DNA from: Kryptolebias marmoratus
Lineage: Eukaryota; Chordata; Actinopteri; Cyprinodontiformes; Rivulidae
NCBI RefSeq assembly: GCF_001649575.2
Contig: NC_051433.1
Coordinates: 12,630,301 to 12,694,300, forward strand
Direction of reading: 5' to 3'
Length of the DNA: 64,000 nucleotides
Position numbers and translations under genes: made by a program. The notes under the pieces are model-generated. The model did not search any database and had not been told where the DNA came from. It saw only the letters and a program-made list of their open reading frames with translations. Shown piece after piece: positions 45,801-62,100 of this stretch (within the stretch, counting starts at the first letter, position 1; every line of letters begins with the position of its first letter).

Positions 45801-47492
45801 GCATTAACCGTAAACTATGTTGGCCAGACAAAGTGCCTCCAGAACCACAAATAAGTTCCTTAGCTTCTGAAAATAAGCCCTGTGCCGTGAATTGGAGAGT
45901 GGATGGTGGAAGAAGAACCCAAAGGCAGCCACACAGGAGGCAGAGAAAGTCAAGAGTCTTAAACCATCTAAATAAACTACCAGAGACTAGTAATGTGTCT
46001 TTTGTCAATAAAATGAATCTATATGCTCATACAAGTGAACAATGAGAGCCAGCTCCAATCAATTTTACCCCCTTTCCCTAACCAGTACAGTTTTTGACGA
46101 AGGTCAAAACTGCTGTAAGATGTTGTCATGTTGCATTCAACCAGTCAGGTGAGATAACACTATTATGACATTAGGTTATAAAAGAGAGTTGTAGACTCCC
46201 AACAGACTATTACTCACTATTTCATAACCTAATGGTATAATTCTTGTGTATTATCACATCTGATTGACTCCATTTGCATGACATCAACACAGCTCTGACC
46301 AGTGTTAGAGGAAAAAAAAGGCTCACAGACAGAAGTTGGCTCTCATCAAGAGCCGTTTCTTCTGCGAACAACACTTCCCTTGTCCTAAACGAGAAGAAAA
46401 AGCCAGAATTCCCATCACCACTAGAGACACAAATGACAGAACTAAACCCAGTTCAAAAAGTTATAAAACAAGGCTTGACATGAAGTTCACCAAACTAACT
46501 AAGAAGACATCTAAGAAGAATGAGGAACCTAGAGAACTACATGATCCCATGGAAAAAAATAATGAAGAACAGGTGTGCTGATTACTAACGAGGACCTGTT
46601 GTGCAAAAGGAAGAAGAGAAAACTGAAAAAAAAAAACTGCTTTCACAAAGTAAAACAGGGAATGAGGCTTGGAGAACTGGTAATCCAAAGCAGAAGTAAA
46701 ACAAAATCGAGATCAATCCGATTTCAAGAGCACAAATAGCAAAACCTACAGACTAGAACACCCCAGGACTAAAAGTCGTGGCTATGTTCGGCTGAAATGT
46801 TTTGTGTCTGCATAAAAGTAGGGAGAGTGAACAGTTTCAAACTAGGAAATTTGCCCAGATTTAAATATATTAATGGTTAAACTTGCTGACAAAACACACA
46901 TTTTTTTAAGATGTTCTTTTCACTTTAGTAAAAGACAGTATCCCTCTCCCAGGAGCTGGACGTTTCTGTCACAACATTGAGGACATGATTGGTTACAAAC
47001 CTCTGCCACTGGTCAAGTACTGCTGGCTGTACATTACGCCACTGATGGGCATTGTAAGTGTCTATGGAAACTCTATGGACTTATAAATAAATAGTCTTTA
47101 ATTTTAGTTTTCAGTATTCAGTATTTGTTGTGTTTTCTTTTAAAGGGAGTCTTTGTATTTTTGCTCCTGAGATACACCCCGATGACATTCAACAACACCT
47201 ACGTGTACCCTTGGTGGGCTTACTTCATTGGCTGGTTTCTGGCCTTGTCGTCGCTGTCTATGATCCCAGCCAATATGATCTGGAAGCTAGCCAAAGGAAA
47301 CGAAACCCTCTGGGAGGTCAGTAGTTGTTATTCTACAGTTGAACAAAGCGTTTGCAGGTATGCACTTTTTGACAACATTTTGACTTCTTTCCCCAGCGTC
47401 TGAAGACAGCCTCCCAGCCCGCAGGCGACCTCCCAGTCATGTCAGGGGAAATGGAAAGCATGAACGCTTCACTCACAACTCGCCCAAGTTAA
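39814..47492 (+). CDS. sodium/chloride-dependent GABA transporter 2-like (SLC6 family)
   Basis: Plasma-membrane symporter of the GABA/taurine/betaine/creatine subgroup. Exons: 39814-39988, 40860-40994, 41090-41230, 42980-43070, 43408-43540, 43909-44043, 44120-44223, 44723-44847, 45076-45188, 45286-45423, 45599-45701, 46953-47053, 47146-47316 and 47397-47492; all phases agree, giving 586 aa. TM1 reads [18 protein letters not shown]. The second extracellular loop has the disulphide pair (TTCNNTW and DNC) and sequons NNT, NAT, NWT and NVS. TM6 keeps [13 protein letters not shown]; the chloride-site Ser is kept (ANSGFS). Two pocket positions are unusual: Ala39 where GAT-2, BGT-1 and TauT have Glu, and Gly383 in IDGQF where the family has Ser. 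Start chosen because the pseudogene neighbour also begins MGK; an upstream ATG at 39790 is in frame. The closest family member is uncertain. Confidence 0.88.
41520..42050 (-). mobile_element. L2-like LINE reverse transcriptase fragment
   Basis: On the - strand, a frame around 42050-41800 reads [20 protein letters not shown] and then [20 protein letters not shown], a reverse transcriptase segment. After a frame change, GLRILSL and ADDVV follow; the ADDVV catalytic box is near 41780-41767. The left end near 41520 reads into the sequence that normally follows it. It is disrupted by frameshifts. It sits in intron 3 of the intact SLC6 gene, opposite to that gene. Confidence 0.7.
42105..42530. mobile_element. 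unclassified transposon-like insert
   Basis: The right part (about 42300-42530) includes ACCAATGAGTGAACAGGAGC, GGGACCGGCCTC, AAATGCCGACGGAAACGCGC and GACGGTGGAAAAGGGCC, which I associate with GC-rich non-autonomous DNA transposons of fish. It separates two pieces of a - strand LINE, suggesting a nested insertion. Its left end is not clear. Confidence 0.4.
42535..42810 (-). mobile_element. LINE upstream-region fragment
   Basis: Contains TGTCACCTAGGACCAATCTG, ATAGCTCCTAGGATTATT and ACTCCTCCACCTTGATACGG, in order. Read on the - strand this matches the segment I recall just upstream of the reading frame in L2-like teleost LINEs. It is in the same orientation as the reverse transcriptase piece at 41520-42050. 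Confidence 0.5.
46149..46260. repeat. imperfect palindrome in an SLC6 intron
   Basis: The left arm TTATGACATTAGGTTATAAA (46163-46182) pairs with the right arm TTCATAACCTAATGGTATAA (46221-46240) at 17 of 20 positions. Outer arms GTGAGATAACAC and GTATTATCACATC also pair partly. The surrounding 46000-46900 does not resemble the rest of the gene and has a Lys-rich open frame at 46336-46581 that I do not recognise. Probably a transposon remnant. Confidence 0.5.
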
Positions 47493-47944
47493 CAGAAACA
47501 GAAACTTTCTGTCTTCATAGAAACAGGTTTTTGTTTTCATTAAAAAAACAAAAAACAGCATATAAAAGCTCATATTTCTACTTATATTTCTATCACTTTT
47601 GTGGGACTTGATTGAACACAGTCCTGAATATATTTAGTAGAAGATTTTTATTCATTATATAGTATATGACATTTAAAAGTTGAAGTATCTTTTTTATTCT
47701 TTTTATTTTAGGAACTAACAATACTTCAGTAGCCTTTTTGAAAGTTTCTTCTCAATGTGCTACAAAACATGTAGAGTCCTACTATTTCTGTGTCTACAAT
47801 GCATTTGTAGTTTAGGATGGCTGATTTTCAGAATCCACCTCACATTATTCGTATGTATATTTAAATTAGTTTAAAATATATAGCCCAATACAGTTTTAAA
47901 TAAACACAAATACCAAATCATTCTGCTCCAGTGTGGTTAATATT

Positions 47945-48170
47945 AATAAAATCAACCCCACTGAACACCTGTGGAATCAGCCTGGATGTGCTGATTGTTC
48001 CAGAGTGGCCAACACAACAACAATGGCTGACTTGTGACAAATGCTGGTTGATAAATTCGGACGCCATCCCACAGCAGTGTGTGACCAAGCTGGAGAGCAG
48101 CCGTGAAGGAGGAGGTGCCAGGATGTTGTGGCTGTGTATGGTTCTTCCACATGCTACTGAAACCCCTCTT
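47945..48170 (+). mobile_element. Tc1/mariner-type transposase C-terminal remnant
   Basis: The + strand reads NPTEHLWNQPGCADC, the NPxEHLW motif that carries the last catalytic acidic residue in Tc1/mariner transposases. A frame with stops continues ADLxQMLVDKFGRHPTAVCDQ in two pieces. It is short and disrupted, so it is not functional. Confidence 0.6.
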
Positions 48171-48439
48171 TGTTAAATGAATAAAGTGTTAAATTGCCAA
48201 TGTGTTTATTTTCTTAAGACTTCAATCATCCGATTCAATAAACAACACCAACCAAGAGTTGATAGCAGAATAAGCTGTTTGGTAGAGAAGATTTTTCTTG
48301 GGCTCAGTCCACACACTCAACTCTGCTGCTCAACCAGCAAATGCATTTTCCTAACAAATGTGGCACCAATTAGGGAGAAATACACTAACTTTTCAAAGGT
48401 ATGAGATTCATTTAAAAGAAGAAATGTTACAATGAAGAA

Positions 48440-48560
48440 AAACATAGATATACTCCCTAAAAATTGCTGGGTTATTCTGATAACTCAGTTGCTGAGTTAA
48501 AGATGTAGGTTGGGTTGGTTTGACCAAATACTAAAATTTTGACCCAGTAGTTGAGTCAGA
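48440..48560 (+). repeat. TTGCTGGGTTATT...TTGACCCAGTAGTTGAG repeat
   Basis: GCTGGGTTATT and TTGACCCAGTAGTTGAGTCA are inverted relatives of each other (GGGTTA/TGACCC) with GTTGCTGAGTTA between them. It resembles the GGGTTA-type MITEs of fish. Weakly supported. Confidence 0.35.
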
Positions 48561-49036
48561 GATAAGCCGCCACTTTTGACATTTTAAACAATGCAGTGAA
48601 GTATTGGTATGACATTAAGACTTCTGTTTGATTACAGACCATTACAGAACATACTAAAACTGAATCACATTGTTTTTTAATTAGGTAAAAACACTTAACT
48701 GATATCATGCTGTACCATCAATTCACCATGCACATCCTTTAAAAACAAACTTAGACACGCAAAAATTGCTCACTTTTGTACTTTTGAACTCCTTTACATG
48801 CTTGTTTGTCATGCAGAAGGAGGTGATAATAACAAAGGACATTACGTCATGCTTGCATGTCTTTCTAATTGCAGTAAATTTTCAAAGGCTAAAACGCAGT
48901 TTATTGAAATCTAGCTTACTGTAACAGCAAGCTTAACAATCCTCTGGCAGATGCACTGAGTTCATTATCCTGCCACCCATGTGATTAATCAGCTGAGAGA
49001 GAATAATCCAATAAGGACAGTAGGTTGCCTGTTAGC

Positions 49037-49102
49037 TCTCCTAAGCTTCCTTCCAGGTCAGGGTGTTTTTGAGAGCTTCAGCTACAGAAGAGAGTAAAAA
49101 AG
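49037..49102 (+). other. eno1: probable eno1 untranslated first exon
   Basis: A donor-like AAAAAAG/GTACAG ends at 49102, and the acceptor before the start codon (TTGTCTTCAG) ends at 49236. That leaves a 134-nt intron in the 5' UTR, a layout known from other enolase genes. The 5' limit is arbitrary. Confidence 0.3.
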
Positions 49103-49246
49103 GTACAGCAGTCAGGTTTCATTAAGGGATATAATAACTTTTGGATGGTTTCTGTTTGTATTTTTTTATTGTTTTTGTCTAAAATTGACAGACTTTAATG
49201 AGAAGTTTTTTTTGTTTTTACTTGTTTTGTCTTCAGGTGCTGAACT

Positions 49247-54490
<5,244 letters not shown>

Positions 54491-54603
54491 TCGAGTGATT
54501 TAATGAGACACTTATTTGTCGTTTCGTACCCTAAAATGGACGTAAAACACATAATTCCGACAATGATTAGTGTAGAATTACTAGGTGATAAATGTATATA
54601 ATG

Positions 54604-54650
54604 AATAAATAACTGGCTCTGTTTTCTTTAAGGTGTAGTAAAATAATAAA
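54604..54650 (+). terminator. eno1: eno1 polyadenylation signals
   Basis: AATAAA occurs at 54604-54609 and again at 54645-54650, 115-160 nt after the eno1 stop. GT-rich sequence (TTTTGTGTGTCATGTG) follows near 54685. Confidence 0.6.
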
Positions 54651-54699
54651 AAGGTTTGATTAGTGAGAAAAAATTAAACGTTTATTTTGTGTGTCATGT

Positions 54700-56050
54700 G
54701 TTTCTCCCTTAACAGTGATATTTTTTAGAATCATGAACATTTTTATTATTACAAAACGAATTTTACATCACAATTTGGGTAAAACAACACAGCTATTTTG
54801 TCATGTTTATGAATAATATGACACTTTCTGTACTCCACCCACACACCCGGCCAAAAAAAGGAAAACATTGTGTAATTTGGGTCTGTAATGCGTGTAATTG
54901 GGATTTCTATTTTAATTGCTATAATGATTTTGCCTGTGTGGACCTCTGGACTAATTTTAATGAATCGGTGGATGTACATCTAGAACTGATTACCTTTTGA
55001 GGTCAGTCCAACTCAAGATGGCTGCCGCAGCCAGCTGACGTTAGCAAACGCAAAAATGGCTCTAAATCAGGTCATTTTACTGAACTAAAATTTAGTGTGA
55101 CAGTAGCTGAGACTGTTCCACAACACATATTCTGAGCGCTAACAGATTGCACAAGTTTTGCCATTAACAGCTCTGTCTGTCTGTTAGCAAAATATTTGAC
55201 AGATATTGCACTAAAATTAGGTGTGCTTGTAGCTGGGAGCCATTCACAACACATGCTCCAAGCGCTACCTATTGTGTGAGATCTTCGCTGAAAACTTCAG
55301 GATTGCCGTGAACCTAGTTTGTTAGCAAAATAACTCACGAACCACTGGACAGATTCTAATGAAACTTTCTGAAAGTAATCACTGCGTTATGTAGCTACAG
55401 CTACAACTGAACGAACATTTGGATTCAGTTCGGTATCAGGATGGCAACACGAGAACGGCTCTAACATAGTTGTACAGATGCCGAGCTAAAATTTGATGTG
55501 GTAGTAGCTGAGAGTCACTCACAACCCCTTCACAGAGGGTGATGTCTCATGGTAATGTACATAGCTTGTGTTCAAGGTTTCACAAAAAAACCCAATTCCA
55601 CTTAGGCTGATCTCAGTCTAAACTTATAAACATTAAAGTAGATGTTTTTAAATAATACTCTGATTTATGGTTCTTCCTAAACTTTAAAATATCCATCTAT
55701 GTTTGTATTATAACCTAATATTAAACAACGAATAAAACTGCTGCGTTTTTTTTATTGCCAACGATTAGTAACAAGTGCCTGTCAGCCAAAGTGTTGTTAA
55801 TGTCCGAACAGTGTGATTCACTGTTTGATTCATGGCCGACTGTGCAGCAGCAGCATGAGCCGATGAAGAAGAAGAATTAGAAGATGAAGAAGAAGAAGAA
55901 GAATCCGCGGCACATGCTCAGTTATGTGCATCCAGACACATTTGAAGGCTGAGCTGTGGCTGCTGCTGAGGTCATTGCACTGAGGAGAGGAGGAAAAAAA
56001 AAAAAAAAGCACCACTACACCGCCTCCATTTTGAATAGCCATGTAATAGG
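54700..56050. other. intergenic region between eno1 and rere
   Basis: No exon could be built here and nothing resembling a BAH domain is seen. Most of 55080-55560 is the dispersed repeat listed separately. A run of GAAGAAGAA lies near 55865-55905. Confidence 0.5.
55080..55560. repeat. cluster of dispersed repeats, CTACTACCAC family
   Basis: Tandem degraded copies contain CACTAAAATTAGGTGTGCTTG, GTAGCTGAGAGTCACTCACA and GTTAGCAAAATAACTCACGA, the same family as at 15779 and 25620. At least three partial units in both orientations are packed together. Confidence 0.5.
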
Positions 56051-56060
56051 GGATTCGCAT

Positions 56061-56112
56061 AGTTGCTGTGTGTGTGTGCGCGCGCGTGTATGTGTATATG
56101 TGTGTGTGTGTC
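56061..56112. repeat. alternating (GT/GC)n tract upstream of rere start
   Basis: TGTGTGTGTGCGCGCGCGTG followed by more TG steps lies about 55 nt before the rere ATG. Alternating purine-pyrimidine tracts of this kind can adopt Z-DNA. Confidence 0.75.
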
Positions 56113-56165
56113 GCCTACTGCGCTGCTGTTAGTGTCAACAAGCCACAACCAAACACCCCGTCGAC

Positions 56166-59100
56166 ATGGACGACCTGTTCAGTCCGCGCAGGTAGCTTTA
56201 TTTACTTCTCACTTACGATGCATTTTACAGACTGTTCGTCCTGAATTCGCCCTTCGGCGTTCACGGCGTCACTTTCGGAGCCGTTCGTTTGTTACAGTCG
56301 GGGTGTCAGTGGTCACGAAGTTCGTGTGTGGCTAACTAGCTACGTTGATGTTACCTCGTTAGCAAGCTAGCAGCGCTTGTTGGCAAAACGCCTCCAGTCG
56401 CTGCAACGTAACTAACAGTTATTTGTACAAATGTGACCCGTGCCGTGCTAATACACACGAGAATAGTTAACACGTTCAATGGCCCGACTGTTCAGCCCTC
56501 TTTGGGGCAGGACGCGCACGTATGTGGCTCGTTGCTAATGTATTTCAACACGCTGCGCATGCTAATCTTGATATTTATTATCGATTGCATACTTTAGCGG
56601 AGGTTAACTACGCCGAGCGGGCATTCAGCTGACGTTACTGTCAACCTGTTAAGAGGCACAAACTGTTCCGTAATGGTGACCGTACAAAAAAAAAAAAAAA
56701 ATTAGCAGCTTATGTATGATTGATTGACAGTGTTTTGCGGCCGCTGTGGAGTCGGGTTTCATTCACGTAATGTAAGAAAAGCGGGGCCGTGATTGGCTGA
56801 CGGAGGGCGGAGGGGGCGGGACTTTGTGCTGCCTCTGAAATCAGTGCAGTCAGTGGGAAGGAAGCTGCTCTGAGAGGATACTGTCATTCACAGCGCAGTT
56901 GAATTTGTTTTCCTCCTCCACGTCTTTACCTGCCAACTGCTATTTGTACTAAAATATACTCTCATGCAATTCATTGGTATGACTCTTTAATTACAGGAGC
57001 CTGAACAGCACACAAGGCGAGATAAGAGTTGGACCAAGTCATCAGGTACATTTTGATAAAACTGAAATGGATTTTATCACATTTTTGGGGCCACATCTAA
57101 TACAAAATCCTAGCATCATCAACAAAATAAGATCATTTAATAATCAGACTGTTAATCTGTGATATTAGCCCAGACAGTACTGTGGAAAAAAGGTTTAAAC
57201 CACTCATAATTTGTCCATTCTTTGCTTCCAAGGAGCAAAATTGACTTGTAATCTTTTAAAATGGTCTCGATCAATAGTTGTCCAGGCTTTCTGAAGGTCT
57301 TTCAAAAAGAATTTTTGAACTTTGGCTACCTTTCTATTCATTATCTATCTCGTCCATAACATTTTTTTTTTGTGCTGTGTGCGTAGAACGATTAAGAAAG
57401 AGGACAAATGAAGGACAAAAGAAGAAATATGAGGCCTAAGGAGCTATCTACAGCCAGTGAACAATATCAGAAAGTCAAAAAATATTGAATCAAATGGTGT
57501 TTTTGTGACAGCATGCTAGTAACAGAGTACTTAAATACCCAATTTAAAAGAGATTCTTTGCCAAGTTGTCTGTGTCAACACAACTTTGGTTCATTTCTTG
57601 AGTTCAGGATCATGTTTAAATTCATAGGTCAGAGTTAAATGGCCTAAAGAAAAAAAAAACCAAAAAGATTATTTTGAAAATAAGCGTAAAACCCCAAAAA
57701 GTCTGAAGTCCAAAGAAATACCTTTACAAAGCCTGAAGAAACATCAGTCAAGACCACTTTGAAATATTACAAGAGAGTCTGGCTACTTGGAAGCAAATCA
57801 TACAGAAATGATGAGCCTTTTGCACAGCGCCGTGTGATCCACAATTATTACAGCGTCAGACACACCAGGCTTACAAGAACTGCAATAATATGGTCAGATA
57901 AACACTGTGTGCACATTTTCAATTTAGCACCACAAACTACTCAAACGCATGTGTCTTCAGGCTGTGGTGGCATATTCCACACAAAAAGGAGAACGTCACA
58001 TGTAAAATAATTTACTGAAACCTAAACAAATGTATGCATTTATTTAATCAGTAAGGAACGTTGTCATGTTTGTTTGTATATTTGTTGTAGAAACTCTCAA
58101 CAACGTTTCCTTGTTGTGACTCTTAGTTTCACAGTGGCCTTTTTTTTTGTGCATTCTTTAACTGTTTTCTGCAGGCCAAGCTCCCGGAGTTGCAGCCACG
58201 GCCTGCGCCTGGTTTACAGACTCAGACGGAGAATGAGGAGCTCATGTGGACGCCCGGAGTCAATGACTGTGACCTTCTTATGTACCTCCGAGCAGCCAGG
58301 TCAGTGTTTGCACCGAGTCCCTTTAAACTACTGGCACCTGAATGCATCTTTTTAGACTCCATGGTTAGTTAAAACTGTCACCTCTACTTGTTCTCTTTTT
58401 GATCTATCTGAAATGTTACTAAATCAAGATATGTGGTTTTATTATATTTATCGAAGTGTACTGATTTCCTTTTAAAACATACACACGTTGTCATTCTCAA
58501 GGAGCATGGCAGCGTTTGCAGGGATGTGTGACGGCGGCTCCACGGAGGACGGTTGTTTAGCAGCTTCCCGTGACGACACCACGCTCAACGCTCTCAACAT
58601 GGTGTGGCATACAACTTCAGCTGTGTCTTTATTTATAAACGTTGTTGTGAAGCAAAAAGAGGAAAATCTCAGGGTTTTTTTCTTCTCCTCTCTCTCTTCA
58701 ATTTCAGCTCCACGCGAGCCATTATGATGCAGCGAAAGCTCTCCAGCGTCTAGTCAAAAGGCCATTACCGAAACTTATTGAGAAGTGCTGGTCGGAGGAC
58801 GATGTGGTGAGACTGATTTGTTGTAACACGGAGACTCAGTCAGTCATTAACAGAATGGAGGAAAGGGTTGGCAAATGTTTTTTGGAGTGGCGCATGGGTT
58901 TAACATTAATGTTGATAAACACATTTCTTTATACCAATCACACTTCTCTAATTCTAATTGGCATAATTCAAAGATTTATTAGATTTATTACTTATGTCCT
59001 AAGTCTATTTATTTCAGTTATGTCACTTTGATGTTTTGTAGATGACACACTGTTTAATAATAGTAACGAGTTTGCTTTACAACAAAATATAATTATTTTT

Positions 59101-62100
59101 TTAACCATGTTGTCCAACAGAAACGCTTCATCAAAGGCCTGAGACAATATGGAAAGAATTTTTTCCGCATTCGGAAAGATTTCCTCCCCAGTAAAAAAAC
59201 CGTAAGTGCATATTTGGTTTGTGCAGGAAGAGCGGATTATAATAATAGGAGGAATTATCTTTTCCATGATAAATATGCATTGTTGTTTTTTTTGTTTTTT
59301 TTTTGTCAGGGAGAGCTGATCACTTTTTATTACCACTGGAAGAAGACTCCAGAGGCCGCAGGAACACGAGCTTTTCGACAGCAGCGTCGGCAGCCGTCCT
59401 CTCGTAAAGCAAAGACCCGTTCTGCAGCGGCTCCCGTCAGCACGCCATCTCGAAATTATCCAGGTTCTCCTGTTGTTTTACAGAAATGTGACCCTGCGTT
59501 TATTACTTGATCAGAAAATATGACGGTCTCAACGTCTAACCTGACATTTTTCTTTCGCAGTTGATGCGAGTTCTGCGAGTGAGGATGATCTGGACAGTGA
59601 AGATAGTGAACAAGAAATAAAGAGCTGCGGCCACTGTGGAACAAGAAGTAAGTTTTATTTTATTTAATTTGAAAATGAGGGCTTCGAATGATGTTTTGAA
59701 ACTTGTACTTAAAGCCATTGTTCTTTTATCAGATTCTAAGGATTGGCACCAGGGTGGGAGAGACAACCCTTTGCTGTGCACCACCTGCCGCACGTATGAA
59801 AACAAACACGGATGTCTGCCACCGGCTTCAAAATCTGGGGGCTCTTCGTTTATGTTCAAACCTGTTAAAGCAGAGGAGGAGGTGAACAGCAAACATGGCA
59901 TGAGGACTCGGCAGAGCAAAGCACCTGTAAGCCCTAAGCTGCACGTTAGTTACACACTCTGTATTTTATTAGTAATTCAAAGATATGTGCCGAGTTTATA
60001 GTGAAATCCATTTCATACAGGAGAAACAATTCATTCAATCTGCCATTTTAATCGATCATATTGCTCTTGGTGGTTTTAATAATAAACACTGGTGACTGTT
60101 CTGTTTTTAAAGCAAATGTCATCTTTAAGAAGTGGCCTCAGGAGGTTCACAGGCTCCCCGTCCAGCGAGGATCAGCAGCCCTTCACAAGTGGGACTAGAC
60201 AAGACAAGACCGACTCTTCAAGGAAAACAAATAGGGTATATATACATTATGCACATTGTGTCATTTATAAACATCACAAATACTTTTACCTGCTGGGTCT
60301 ACAGAGTTTAAAAAAATGCAGCTGAGAACTGATTGTAAGGAGTAGCTGACTTGACTGTGTTTCCTTTTATAGAACTCATTCTGATAAATGAATGTATTCT
60401 GATATGCAAATACACACAGAGGAATTTTTTTTTAGAGCAGCAATAGGAGTATAATCTTTGTAAAGTTAACACAAGTGTGTAACTTTGTGCAGCGGATAAA
60501 AGAGGAGGTGTCAGCACCAAAGACAACGAAGCGCGTGCGGGAAAGTCCTGCTCTGGAGCCCGACGAGCCTGAAAAAATCACACCTAAAAGGCCCAAGACC
60601 CAGGTAAAAGAGCAGCCACAAAATATATTCTTTTGCAAGTTACAGCTTAATCACATGTGAACTTCTTGTTTTGTGTATTGAGAAAACATACTCACTGCTG
60701 ATTGCTGAAAGAAAAATAATAGTATCTTTCAAGGCTATTTATTATGAATCAGGTTTGTTTGTTCCTCCAGGATCCACCTGGCTCCCGGTCGGAGGGAGAG
60801 GGAGAGGAGGAAAGCTCTTCAGAAAGTCGCAGCGCTCAGGATGATGGCAGCGACACCAAAGACATCGATCAGGACAACCGCAGCTCGTCTCCCAGCATTC
60901 CCAGCCCTCAGCAGGGCAACGAGAGTGACTCCGACTCTTCCGCGCAGCCGAACGGGATCCCATCAGAGCCCGCTGCCCCGGCTGATACATCTGTCCTGCA
61001 GGCCCTCCCCTCTCAGGGCCCTCCCATTACTCCTCAGCCTCCACAAAGCATGCCCTCATCTGTCCCAGCTCAAAGCCCCCCTCCATCCTCTCCTGATCCC
61101 CCTCAGTCTGGTCAGCCAGCAGGTTCAAACGGTCGAGCGCAGCCAGCTGCTCAGTCCCTGCTCGGCCCGCGGCCTCCACCAGCAGCACCGGGTCAGGACA
61201 CTCCTCCCTCTCCTGCATTTCACGTCACACCTCCTCTCAGCTCCACACAGCCGCTGCAGCCGAGTGGCCCACTTTCTCAAACCGCCCAGCGTCCTCTACC
61301 CTTTTTTAGGGATGTCCCACAGCCTCCGCTCACTGGCCCCCAAGTCAAGCCTCCTCCCACCACCCCGATTCCTCCTTCGCACAAGCAGCTGCCTCACCAG
61401 TCTGCAGCACCTTTCCCCCAGATGCCGTCTAATTTACCCCCTCCTCCTGCTCTAAAGCCCCTCAATTCTCTGCCCAACCAGCATCCTCCAGGTGCCCCTC
61501 CTCCTCCACTTCAGCTCATGTCCCACACTCTGCCGGTGCATTCACATCCAGCCCAACTTCCAGTCAACTCCCAGGCGCAGAATCCCGTTGGCAAAAGCAC
61601 GACTCCTTCCCACCCACCAGTTGCCGCCCCCCTCTCTCACACCTCTATCACGTCCTCCGGCAGTGGCCCCGTCCCGAGCCTGCAGCCGTCTTTGCCAACT
61701 CTTCCTCCCAGACCCTCGCCGAACGCAGCCGCAGGCGGAGGATCACAAATTCAGATTAAAGAAGAGCCTCTGGATGAGATGGAAGAGGCCAAGAGCCCAC
61801 CGTCTCCTCCACGGAGCCCTTCCCCAGAGCCCAGCATCGTCAACATGGCAAGCCATGCCAGCCAGTCAGCACGGTATGTTTGAAGCAGCTGTTATCTCAA
61901 GTTACAAAAAGAATCTAGTTTTGAGTCCCTTTTTTTTATTTAAAAAAGTCCTAATTTGGCATCAAAAGGTTTTCCAAAACATTTTTAGACAGCAGAGAAA
62001 GAAAACCAGATCTGCTTAAATTAATGCCTCAGTTTAAACAGGAGACAACTAAAACAAGCTGCAAACATGTAGAAGATTTGTTAGCATAAAGGTGTCAAAA

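Larger units (their letters stand above)
47493..49036. other. 3' UTR of the SLC6 gene and intergenic DNA before eno1
   Basis: AATAAA at about 47899-47904 is the likely SLC6 polyadenylation signal, giving a 3' UTR of about 400 nt. A transposase remnant at 47945-48170 follows, then a small repeat near 48440-48560. The remainder is AT-rich and holds nothing I can identify. Confidence 0.45.

Noticed and set aside
61492..62019. Second long frame overlapping the rere Pro-rich exon
   Set aside because: Out-of-frame shadow of a C-rich coding exon whose correct frame matches RERE from 60771 to 61873.
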